Below, piece after piece: positions 35,053 through 46,246 of a DNA stretch of 64,000 nucleotides; position 1 is the first letter of the stretch, and every line of letters starts with the position of its first letter. The translations under genes and the position numbers were made by a program. Below the pieces are notes generated by a model. That model saw only the letters and a list, made by a program, of their open reading frames with translations, did no database searches and had not been told where the DNA came from. The stretch is from Mugil cephalus (lineage: Eukaryota; Chordata; Actinopteri; Mugiliformes; Mugilidae). The stretch covers positions 17,821,668 to 17,885,667 of the forward strand of contig NC_061777.1 in assembly GCF_022458985.1 (NCBI RefSeq), in the 5' to 3' direction.

Positions 35053-38000
35053 TATCACTGCAGCGTGATTAGAAAATTTTTAAGCTCACCCTCTGGGAAA
35101 ATGAGAATGGGTAGTTTAGATTTGTCTTCTACGTGGTCACTCAGTCTGCAACACAACAATTATGTAGTTTTTAACTATTATTAAAAACAAATTCAATGTA
35201 CAGCAGTTTTACAAAAACAAGTTGTAATACTACCTTTTGGCCACTAGATGTCTGTCTTTTACTTCTGAACGTTCGAACCAAATGTGAGGGCAGGCCTTGA
35301 CCATGGATCTCTGGATGACTCCCATCAAGCCACCGTGGATTTGACCAACCTGACGCAACACAAGCACATAGTAACACATCTATTTACGGAAGTAATGCCA
35401 CAGTAATGCCACTTCAAGAGACAAGCAGCTGCAATCAAAAGAGTGTTTTCTGCCACTTGGAAGCAGTATAGTTACCATAGCATAGCAGCCGTCACTGGCG
35501 AGGATGATAACATCGATGGGAGAGGTGTGGTTAGCCACACAGATGCCTCCATTCTTGGGTTTATTCTCACTAAGACAGTGGAGACAAAAGGACTGTTATA
35601 CTGTGCATTATAAACTCCCTTCCTTCCTGGAGATTTCTTTTTTCTTTATCAAGAAATTGATCAACTCAGTGGTGGGAGGATGTGTCAAGATAAAACTTCA
35701 ACAATCAAACTTAAAACAATCAAAAGATTTTCGTACAATCTGGAGTACGCTCTCTTCTTGTGACAAACAAAGGAACTTTTTGTGTCCATCTTAAAAGTTC
35801 TGACCCCCTGAGCATGCAGGAGCTGACGAGTCCACTTTCCAAAGATAGTTACGTTCTTAAATAGAGAGACCGAGAGAGGGAGCACACGCGCAACACTTCC
35901 TATGTCAGCTGAATATTTTTAGCTCTTGACTGGGGAGGACTACCTGTTACAATCCAGTCGTCTCTTTAATGTTTGAAAGAGGCGATACAAACCTACATCT
36001 TACCTTTACTACTTTATGGCACTGACGGTCAGTGCGTTTACATGCAGAGCTTAATCGAGCTATGCTCTACTTTATATTCGACTTTCTCGCTACAGTCCTT
36101 GTCCCTGTTTACATGCAGCGCAAGAAAATCGAATAACTGTTCTCCTCTTCCACACTAGGTGGCGATACGTGTCTTTTCAGCGGGATAATACCACGTTAAT
36201 ACAGCCCGATTTCCGGGTGACCTATTACGTGATATAATAAACAAGAGTCGTTCATGTGGCAGACCGACATTTCAAACAACAACCAGACGGATAATAGTAC
36301 ATTTTTTAATCTCGTACGTAATGTTCGCGCTACTTCTGATGCAGGTAAGATCCGCACTATCCCTCAGACGGCTCCGTTTCTCTTCTTCTTCCACGCTCGG
36401 CTTTCTTGGACGTGTTTGTTCGGGGGTCACATGCCAGCGCAGCAGGGGTGGAGCATGCGCACACGCATTATTCGATGAAAACTCCAATTCCAATCGCATT
36501 ATGTGGGTGTCTCAATCGGACAATGAGAACTCCGATTTTAATCGGCGTAACATGTTTACATGCACTTAAGTTCTCTTGTTATAGTCCGATTAAGGCAATA
36601 ATTAGTTTTTTTCATGTGCATGTAAACGCACTGACTGTGTAAATTCACATACAGACCACAAACTTTTGTAGGGCAAAGGTTGTCTGGAGACACCACTGGG
36701 AACGGATTACCTCCCAGCAAAGAGTCGTCTGACAATCAAATCATTCTTGGGAGTGAAGGACAAACACTCATGTCATCTGAACACCACGGAGTTGAATTTG
36801 TTTACCAAAAAAATGGCTCCAATTGGTTGGACACGTCTGCCATTATCTGCAGAGGCATTTCTTTCTCTGTATTGATCGACTCGCGCCACATAATGACACC
36901 CAAATGTCGCGGTACCAGACTCATTCTGTAGCCCGAGAACTGGCTGGTGTCTGGCTACACCAAGCTAATTAATAATACATAGGTTCGGCTACTTCGTCTG
37001 GCCTTTTTAATATATGAGCTGTAACAACTTCCTCTCAGATAAAATGTTCCCCGATGGAAATGCTCAAATTCAGTCAAGCCTGCAGAGCCGTTCACCGGAA
37101 ACAACACCAGCTGTTGTAAATTACAGTTTATAGGCGAATACAAAAAGCAGCAACTTCCTCTCCGATAACGTGCTGCACCATCCTCTTGACAAAAGTTCTG
37201 TCTTCTGCTTCGTCTTCCTCCTACTCTGCAATATTAAGTTTCCTTCCTTTCACAATCAGTTGACCGTAGCGAAACTTCCACATTAAGCAGCTGTTCTATT
37301 TTGAAAAAGACTGCAGCTTGTTCTAGTGCGGAAGGTACTGCAGGGTTTCGCGTGTTGCTTGTGACACGCCTCCTGCATTGAATATGAGAGTAAACAGTTT
37401 AAGCCTGGCTTCAGGCACCCTCCCTCTCATGAACGCACTCTGGCTGCTCAAGTTTCAACTGTTAACACACCCTGTTTTGTTTTTTTTGTTGTTTTTTTTG
37501 TAAACATGAGACAGCTGCTATCATGAAATATGACATACAGGCCTCTCCTGTTGATGAGGGTTGAGCGGGTTCATGTTTGAGAAAGGAGAATGAGATCATG
37601 CGAACAAGCCCTGCAGCCACTGAAGGATTAAAATAGTTACATAATAATGTTATGGATTCATTTAAACTTAAAATCTGATTTTACATTTTTTATCTTACGA
37701 GAAGTTCTGTGGAAAACGTTATCTTGCCAAATGCATCGAGTGCGTGAGACGTGCAAAGACTTTGCACCAGTTTTTTTTTTAATGTATATGAAGCCCACAA
37801 AAGTGAAAGAGTGAGCGGGGGGCGAAGCTCAAATCAGACCTTTTTACAGTCGTGTTATATTCACAAACTGACTAAAGTTTTGCAGAACTTTAACTTTATG
37901 CAACTAATAGGTGTATGGAAAGGAAAGAAAAAAACAGTGAAGGTCTTTTACCTGTCATGATAGGTTATGATTGCAGTCAGAGCTCTGACACATATTCTGT

Positions 38001-41000
38001 AGCACATCAAGTGGACTTTCTCACTCAGGAAATTTTTCATCCTGCAGGACGGAGTATAAACCACAGCGAGATCACATCCAGCTCTACACAGATATTTTTT
38101 ATGAAAGGAAACAGTGGTCGTGATCAGTCTTACCTTCCATTGGGAAGTAGGCCAATAACAGAGGTGAGGACAACAAGGAGGCCTACACCAGTGAAGGCAA
38201 GAGTTACCCTGATGGAGACACATAGGAAGGTTACATATAACTTGTACGCAAATGCAGAACTCTCTGTTTTGTATTCAACTATTTAAAAAAACAGTCATTT
38301 CACATGACCCATGCCAAAAAATGCTTTGCTTTACACTCCAAAGTTTCTTTTAGTGGAGTTAACTACTCAGCGGACATGTAAAGGACATGAGCAATGTCCA
38401 GGAGAATGAGGATCCTGTTGTCAATTACATTCTCCACAACCTGCAGGAGGCACATTAGGCAATGGTTAAGCGGGCTGAGAGATCTACTTAATCTGGATGA
38501 ACCAATCATCCGGGACTGGAGAAGGTGCTGATTAATTTGTGTGAGGATTAGAAAAAACATTAGAGGTGAATGTTTCATGTAAGTGGAGAGCCAGGCTAAT
38601 ATTTAATTGATCAGGTACTGAATGAGAGAATGTATGTAGCTGGTTGGACGACTCTAATGATGCCTGTCTGTGCAGCGATGGCCTGATTCGTCTCCCCACT
38701 GGCAACTGGAAGTGAGCCAGTCAGGCTTAGTACTGAGTCACTGTCCCTGTGCCTCTTCAAGATGAGTCTGACTAAGGATCTTTTCTACTCACTGCACTTC
38801 TGTGTTTCCAAGTACTCACCAACTCCATGCAACATGCTCACATTTATTATTTTTGACACTGACAAACATAGTAATTCCCCAGTTTTTATCTAACAAAACC
38901 ATACACAGAGCAGGAAACCTATGGCCAGATAAAAGGGAAACTGTGTTATTAAAAGAGGGTGCCTATAGCTTTCGTGAATAATAATTTAGGAATGAAACGC
39001 ACCCTGCCAGCTGTTTTCATTTACTGTGCGTTGGTGTAGATTTGCTCCCACAGTCGAACATCATGCTTGTCAGGTGGGCTGGAAACTAAATAAACCCACA
39101 GATGTAAATGTCATGCTGCGTGTTTGCGATGACTGATGGTTGCTCGAGTGCACCTCGTGTATAAATGGGCACTTGTGTTTGAAAGGTTACCATGACGGGC
39201 ACATTTAACACTTTTATTTTGAATGTCCAACACCATTGGAGAGTGCATTTGTATGGACATCTTCTACTACTCCACCTCCACATAAAGATACTTGTCTGGA
39301 TGATAATTTAGTAATAAACGCTATTCAACCTTAATTATATTATGGAGAGTTTGTAGCATGTACATTTTCTAAGCTGAATCCAGCATGGGCGCATGCTGGA
39401 TTACCGCAAAGGTTACTGCAATACGATATAATATTACACAATCCCTTTGATGGTGGTCCAAGTAATACCTGAGAGGTAGCAGGAAGCCATAGCGGATCAG
39501 CAGGCCCAGCCCCCACAGGACGGTCAGCCTCAGACTGATATAGTGGAAATTGTTGTTGCTGCGGGTCAGCAGATTCCAAGACTCCAGCTCCTCAGCAGAG
39601 AAACGCTTGGTCACCTCATCGTCCATGATGCTCTCCACTCCCCGCCGGGCGAAGTAGAAGATGTCGGACATCTCAAACTCCGGGGCCGAGTCCAGGTCTT
39701 TGTTGCTGCCGCTCCGCCGGATCTCCTTGATCTCCTCCTCGAGGGAGGTGGGCTCCTTAGCGATGATGGCTGGACCAGTCAGAAGAGGAAGTCAACAATA
39801 CTCACCTCTAAAACAAATACAGCACTGAACAAACACATAACGAGGCCAAACTGAAAGCACGTCTTACCATTTGAGTAGGGTTTGTACAGGTGATGGTTCT
39901 TTTCTTTCGCTCCTCTCTCTATCCTCAGAGTGGCCCACTAGAAAGACACAACAAAAAAAGTGCACAGAAACTGAAAGGTGATCCATTTTTACATTTAACA
40001 CACTTAACAACGGCAAACACTTTGAGTCTGAAGAACGTGTCTTTAGGTGTCAGCCCAGATGTCAAAGAGCAGGTGCACCTGCTGAACTGGAACATAACGT
40101 TTGACTTACAGGCTGCAGGGACCTGCTTCGTTTTTGAAGCCTACTCAGAACATTGTCGTTCATGTTTTAAACCGCAATTCATGAGACCAAGAATACGACC
40201 TCAGTCTGGTTCACTGTTGACTTTTTAAAAATATCTGATTTAGCACACATCTCATCCTCTAGGAACAGTGCCTACAAGGCTTTCGTGGAAAAAAATCTCT
40301 GGAAAGGGATTTAAAAAGACATCCAACTTTTGCTTTTTGAAATGTGAACAAAATCTGTGGATATCAAATGACTGACATTTTGTCCAGGACCTGGTTCCCA
40401 AGAAAAGTCACGCCAAGAAACATAGCCGTCCAAAAAGAGCATCGGAGCTAAACTACCAGGTCTGCTGGAATGAGTGAGGCCGCAGTTACAGTAGAGCACA
40501 GACTCATCAGGAGACAAACTTCAGAACATGGTGGTGGAAACCTTATATAGTTAGTGGCTGATTAGCCACTTTGTAGCCATTGAATTAACTATGGTTTCGG
40601 TCCTTCTGAGGAGATCTGTCTGAAAGTAAATGACCAACAACAAGGACACTGAAACATGATAGTGACTCTAAGTACATTAAGCACATAATTACTACAGAAT
40701 GAGTGTATTATGGAAAGGTCTAAGTGAAGGAGTTGAATCTCTTTTGATATTTTTGAATAATAATAGTGATTACATTACTGAATGCCTGGATTATCACTTA
40801 AATTATGTGTGAGTGTATAAAATAAAAAAAAAAAGCCTTGCCCTTAGTGTGCACTCTGCATGCAGAGGAAAAACAAACTCAAGAGCAGGAAAAGGACATA
40901 GTGTTCTTTTTCAGGGCCGTATGACAAGCAGGAAAGATCAGGAAACTGTGGAGCGGGATGTGCTGGGATACGTTTTACCGAGCCAACAGACACGGGATAA

Positions 41001-42532
41001 CGTCCAAGCTTTGTCTGTATCAGTCAAAGATGGGGGCTAAACTGATACCTCACATTTGAAAGTATAATACAAGCACTGGGTGTGACTGTATGTGCATGTG
41101 TCAGAAACACTGTCAGCCAGGGGCGCTGGGAAAAATATTCCAAGAATGTGAACATTTTGCCTGCAGTTTCTTGCTGCCCATCTCAAACATTTACGTTTAA
41201 ATAACTAAAGGTATTTATTTACTTTTTTAAACCAGTTAAATACATTTAACCCACGGTCGTGACGTAGCCATTTGACTGTCAACACAACTCAAACAGAATA
41301 GATGCACATTACAAGACAATTACAATGGTGTCGTGATATGTTCTTTTAGTGAGTCATCATTTAAAAATGCAGCTGTAGGAAAACGCAGACGCAAGAAGAA
41401 GGGATACTAATCAGACAGTTTCTGTACTGAGATAATAATACAATGTTAAGAACACAAATTCATCAACAACTGGCAACAAAAGGTCTCGTGTTTAACCCGT
41501 TCGATTCAGAGAGGTCTGCGTTGTTTAGTTTATTGTGCCTTTGACGTACTTTTTTAATCCAACGCGCCTTGACCAAACTTTGAAAACACATGCAAATAAG
41601 TGCACGCCTGCCCTGTGATGCATATGCCCTTTGACCTTTTCTCAAAATGTAATGGCTGCTGCTGGAATCCCGAGCTAGTATCTCCCACTGGTTCGTTTAT
41701 TTCTGGCACAAGATGGACTCTCAGAGGTGCACGATGGAAAGTGATGACTGCTTTACTGGTGACGGTGCGCCACAGCAGGGCCTCCGCTAGATTAATGACA
41801 CTGCCGGACATTTCTTGAAAGTAAAAAAAGCTGCAATTCAGTAGGCATGCATACGAAGCCACATCATAGACAACAGTTACTGACAAGGTCTGTACCACTG
41901 TTCTCTGGGGTTACATAACGAGAGAAGAACGCCCTGCGGCTCTGACGCTAATCTGTACCAGTCAGTTAACAAAATGACTAGTGGTTGGACCTGTATCTAA
42001 TCAATGCCTCCATCATTTTCTAGAGCTCATTTCTCCTTATTTAATACTGCTGCTGTAGAAACGCTTTCTTTTGTTGTTGTGCTTTCTGCATTTCTTTAAC
42101 AGAAATGCAGAAATGGTTTTGAGCAACAATGCTAATAAGTTTCAAAGACTAGAGCTACTTGAAAAATGGGATGTTACAACTGAGAACTGAGCAACAATAC
42201 AAACAGACCTTTAAACATGTTTGTGTTTCGCATCAGTTGTTTTTTTGATAAAGTTCAAATAGAGCGTTTAATTAATTGATGTCAAATCTCCTTACACTGC
42301 AGTTTCCTCACTTATTTTCCAAACAAACAGGAAAGCAATGGGTCGACAAGCAACAAGCTCTTACCTCAAAAATCTTTAGCAAAGTCTTCATGTAAAGACG
42401 GCGGATGCCAAAGGAAACCCCGAAGATGGCTGGCACTATGATGAAGACCAGCAGCAGGGTGAACCACACGGTGAAGGAGATGCCCAGCAGGATACACACC
42501 AAGTTATCAAACGGGTTGAAGAAGAGCTCCAT
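32628..42532 (-). CDS. gpat4: Glycerol-3-phosphate acyltransferase 4 (ER)
   Basis: Acylates sn-glycerol-3-phosphate to lysophosphatidic acid in the ER and on lipid droplets, the first step of glycerolipid synthesis. Twelve coding exons join in frame: 42365-42532, 39868-39937, 39469-39769, 38134-38208, 37952-38041, 35476-35569, 35234-35349, 35090-35145, 34882-34967, 34633-34761, 33634-33713 and 32628-32736. They give 457 residues (human 456). The N-terminal hydrophobic segment lies at about 10-45 (GISFTVWFTLLLVFIIVPAI). Acyltransferase motifs follow: NHTSPID (248-254), GGLMGVIQRS (272-281) and FPEGTC (321-326). The block FSAEELESWNLL and the tail EDRSRS match GPAT4 closely. The ATG directly follows a splice acceptor, so at least one non-coding first exon lies upstream. 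No damage seen. Confidence 0.97.
33583..33608. repeat. TGTAG pentanucleotide microsatellite
   Basis: Five tandem TGTAG-type units in gpat4 intron 11, ending 26 bp before exon 11 on the coding strand's downstream side. Confidence 0.85.
35005..35046. repeat. ATA trinucleotide microsatellite
   Basis: About 14 AAT/ATA units in gpat4 intron 8, some 40 bp upstream (coding sense) of exon 9. The spacing to the acceptor is short, so length changes might affect splicing. Confidence 0.92.
36028..36635. mobile_element. Non-autonomous DNA transposon (MITE) in gpat4 intron 5
   Basis: About 608 bp bounded by perfect inverted termini GTCAGTGCGTTTACATGCA (left) and its complement TGCATGTAAACGCACTGAC (right). 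Inside are sub-terminal echoes such as GTTTACATGCA at 36109 and ATGTTTACATGCACTTAAG at 36550. No transposase frame is present. Target duplications could not be defined because the left flank is itself palindromic (CACTGACGGTCAGTG). The superfamily is unknown to me from sequence alone. Confidence 0.7.
36640..37950. other. Remainder of gpat4 intron 5
   Basis: About 1.3 kb between the MITE and exon 5, with no recognised exon or repeat family. T-rich runs at 37480-37500 and 37770-37780. Confidence 0.6.
39938..42364. other. Intron 1 of gpat4 (first coding intron)
   Basis: A 2.4-kb intron. The short open frames here are uneven and match nothing I know. No transposon ends recognised. Confidence 0.65.
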
Positions 42533-43039
42533 CTTAGAGGCAGAAGGGCGATGAAATGTATGAGATCGTTGAAATCACAGGGCTGAACGGATGTCTGAGG
42601 AGGTACAGGACTCCACCTCCTGGCCCCAAGTGGCCCCTGATGTTTTGTCACAAAAAGCCCTTCATCCAGATAACTAGATGACAGAGCTTCTCCTCGCACT
42701 CAACAGAAAATCATTAATAACGCGAGCCAGCATTTTGGTGTCGCCCTCTTGGGCATTATCCATAGATTTCATTGGTTTCGACATGAATTGGCTCCTGGAG
42801 CTCAGCTGAAATTAAAAATCCGGGGAAGTGGAGGCTGTCCTCATGTCCTTAAGGCAGGCTGCAGATGTCCTTTGGTATTTCAGAAAAGCCTCCCGCTGGT
42901 TAGAAGAGATGTAAACAATGAAACAAACACAACTGGGCACAGCGGGTGGTTCCCTCGTCTGGGGAAGAACCAGGGGCCCCCTCCAGCTCACAGTCACAAA
43001 GGCCTGCAAAGATGTAAACAAACAGTCAGGGAAAATGTA

Positions 43040-43866
43040 CAATGCCTGGTCAAAAAAAGTCATCTACACCACCTTTAGCTCCGATTACTTTGTTAGCATT
43101 TGTTTAGATAAGATTCTGCAATATCACAAGATTTATTTCCATCCAGTGTTTCATTATTTCTTCACCAACATCTTGTATTGATGATGGCAGAGTCTGAGCA
43201 CTGCACAAAACCTTCACCAGCACATCCCAAAGACTCTCATTGAGGTTAAGGTCTGGACTCTGTGGTGGCCAATCCATGTTTGGAAATGATGTCTCATTCT
43301 CCCTGAACCACCCTTTCACAATCTGAGTCTGATGAATCCTAAAATACATTGATAGAATAACCAGTGTATTCAGGGAGTCAGCTGACCTAATTTTTTGGGC
43401 ATAATGTTGCAGAACCTAGACCTGAGCAACTGCAGCAAACACAGATCAGCACTGACCCCACAGGTTTGTACTAAAAGTGATCGCCAACCACGATCAATCA
43501 GGATTTTTTTTCCCGACCACATTTCTTCCTCGAACACAGTGGTCCCCCACTGTCCTTACAGTTTTTAATAATGTACTGGACAGTTCTTCACCCAACTTCA
43601 GTAGTTTCTGCTTCAGTCTCCTTAGATGTTTTCTCTGCTTCATGCACGCCAATGGTATGACCCTTCTCAAGCAGATAAACCTAATTTCCACAACCACAGG
43701 ATGTGTCTTTCCACATGGTTGTTAAGAAATGAGAAGCTACTCATTGCATCAGTTGGGGTTAAATAACTTGTTGCCAGCTGTAAGATAAACACCCATGCAG
43801 TAATCATCTGAGAGGCTTATGCCAGCTGGCTTTGTTAATGGTGACTCTTTTTTTGGCCAGTTAGTG
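43040..43866 (-). mobile_element. Tc1-like deletion derivative upstream of gpat4
   Basis: Starts CAATGCCTGGTCAAAAAAAG and ends with a diverged inverse, TTTTTTTGGCCAGTTAGTG, with TA on each side (43038-43039 and 43867-43868). The interior reads as minus-strand transposase remnants: 43240-43320 corresponds to the PDLNLNESLW region, and 43500-43720 to the N-terminal helix-turn-helix region ending at a CAT near 43715. At 827 bp it is about half the usual 1.6 kb, with the middle third missing near 43470. A different Tc1 lineage from the element at 1782, and older. Confidence 0.8.
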
Positions 43867-44379
43867 TATGATTGACAGATTGAAGTGTAATCGATGTACA
43901 GCATGCACTGGTAAATAATAATATAAGACAAAATATGTGTCCATGTACAAGCACCTTGTGTGTGTTTTAATAATAAAAAAGAAGTCTCCACCCTTATGCC
44001 AATAATAACATCAGATGGAGGAGCTAAGATCCCGTTAGCAGCAGTAATCCGCAGTTTATGCTGATGCGTTAATTGACGCAGAGGCTCCTGCGTTAACGCA
44101 AACCCCTTTGCAGGCCCTGCCAGGACCTTGACATGCACCTCCCCAGAATGAAAGCTGTGATTGATCTGCTGGTAGCATTGTGTTTCACTTTAGTATTTCT
44201 GGCTGCTTCATCTCTGCGATTTTCGAATTGATTGTTTCGGATCAATAAAGCCAGTATGTTTGTATGACTCGTGTGCAGTGAAATTTCGGCAAAAGTTTCA
44301 GCTGCTATTTTTGAAAGTAAAGTAGGAGGTGAAAACGAATAGAAACAAAAACTACCCTGGGATAAAAGAGGGTGAGTTG

Positions 44380-45330
44380 TTACAGAGCGAGCCAAAGTGA
44401 TGAGGCGCAAGTATAAATGTCTCAAACCGACGTAGGGTCCGTGCCCGTGTCAGCGCAGGAGCATAAATTAGGTTTAAGGTTAGCCAGCCACAGAGGCCCT
44501 CCATCCATCCCTCCCTCCCTCCCTCCCTTATCAGACCGTGTGGTGATGCAGCAGGGACGGCTAACCCGAGCCTCCATCCCCAAATGAAACTACACTGGAT
44601 TAGCTTGGCTCACCAACAGTTAACGGCGAGCCGGAGCTTTCTAGTAATGACTTAGCAGCCTCCCTCCCTCCCTCGGCAAAAGAACATACATACGAGGTAT
44701 AGACATAAGTCACAGCTGGGTCGTGTAACCCAAGACTCCCGAGGACACGGGGACGCCTTAAAAGCCCGTGCTGGGTGTTAGTTAGCCTGTGGCCTCCGAG
44801 CTAACAGTGAGACTGGATCTGGGTTTAGTCCCGGCGTGCTCCACCTAGCTCTGCTAACACTAGCTTGTTCTAAGACAGAGCTGTCCTACCGGAACGGAGG
44901 ACTTGACATGGTGAGCATATCCTTTTTACATATACGCTTAAAAACACGACAACTTGATGCCTTACGGGTGACTGTCCTTCGTATAGGAATCTACACGGAG
45001 TTAAAAAAAAGGGGGGCTCGTAGTTAACCAACCTTCAGTCACGTCAGGTCCGGCGCCGGTACAGTAGGGTTTCTCTGGTCCATCACTTCGTCTTTGTCTG
45101 GCGGACTGTAGCCAAACTCCACCCGTCGTAGGACAACACGAGAGCAGAAACGGACTGTGACGACGTAGACTAGAGGCCAGCCCCCTGCCCCACAACAACA
45201 CACTCAGCTGTACCCTGACCCCTGCTGGCTCAAACCTGCTACTACACTCAAATGTTACAATACAACTCCAGCGGCCGTGGAGTGACGTTTTCTCATTAGA
45301 GCCTCTCCGTAAGCAACTCTGACACACATG
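44380..45330 (-). promoter_or_regulatory. Candidate gpat4 promoter and non-coding first exon region
   Basis: Stands out from its surroundings by CpG content (44560-45200), with CCCT repeats at 44501-44529. Because the gpat4 ATG abuts a splice acceptor at 42532, a first exon must lie upstream, and this is the nearest promoter-like stretch. Several minus-strand GTGAGC- and GTTGGT-type donors exist. I cannot choose among them. Confidence 0.35.
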
Positions 45331-45559
45331 TGCAATTATAGGGTCATCATTCTGTACTTTGTTCTCCTTTTGGACTGAACACACCCCGCAGACCACCGCC
45401 CTCCTCCACTGCTCCAATTGCACTCTCTATATGTATTATATGTGTACACATGGATGTGTTAAATGCAGACAACACATCCCTTGAATGAATACCTATATAC
45501 ATGGCCAATAAAGCTGGTTTCTTCTGCTTTAGAGATGACCTTCAGAGTGAGAAATACAT

Positions 45560-45735
45560 GCAGATATCAGCCATAATATTATGACTAATGCCAGGTGATA
45601 ATGACACTGATTATCAGTATGTGCTATATTAGGCAGCAAGTGAACATTTTGTCCTAAAAGTTGATAATGGTAGAAGAACCCTTGACAGGGTCAAGAGATA
45701 TTGGTCTTCTTCAGCAGGATAATGCCGCCTTCCAC
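45560..45735. mobile_element. Tc1-like 5' fragment
   Basis: Begins ATCAGCCATAATATTATGAC, followed by GGCAGCAAGTGAACATTTTG, TCCTAAAAGTTGATAATGG and TTCTTCAGCAGGATAATGC. This sequence order belongs to a common fish Tc1-like element, here collapsed to under 200 bp by internal deletion. It runs into a poly-A tract at 45737-45757. Confidence 0.65.
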
Positions 45736-45915
45736 AAAAAAAAAAAAAAAAAAAAAACCCTTATTTGAAAATCTCCCAAATATCACAAGCCTAAATAAAT
45801 CAGTCCATCATTTGATCTGCATGGCACATGAAAACCACCAATGTGTTTATTTGTGTTATATCGGTGGAACAAACCCAACAGATTTAATGTGCAGGATTAA
45901 CAAAACTCTTTTTTT

Positions 45916-45921
45916 TTTATT
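45916..45921 (-). terminator. Probable polyadenylation signal of polr3d
   Basis: Minus-strand AATAAA, 326 bp after the polr3d stop codon, immediately followed by an A-run in the coding sense. Confidence 0.45.
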
Positions 45922-46246
45922 CACACATTTACATTCATGTACAGCCTTGTCAAGTACTTTCAGATAATGAGAAGCAAAAATAGAAGTGAAACTTGGCACA
46001 CCGTTCCAGCTGTGAAATGCTTATCCGAAGGCCCATTCCTGAAGAACAAACAAAACCGTGCGTATGTCTCGTTTGTATATAGTGTACTTTGATTTACAAG
46101 TATTTTATAGCTAAACTGAAAACACAACTCGATAGACTTCTACTGGAGGTCAGGCTCCAAAGGGGCACGCCGTGGCAACAGTCAACATCTCTTCAGGACC
46201 ACCACCATCACTCAGTTTAAGGATGCTCAGTCTCAAACATCAAGCA

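Noticed and set aside
44840-44910. Plus-strand donor-like GACATG followed by GTGAGC, considered as the first exon of a gene divergent from gpat4
   Set aside because: No continuing coding exon was found on the plus strand in the next 9 kb.
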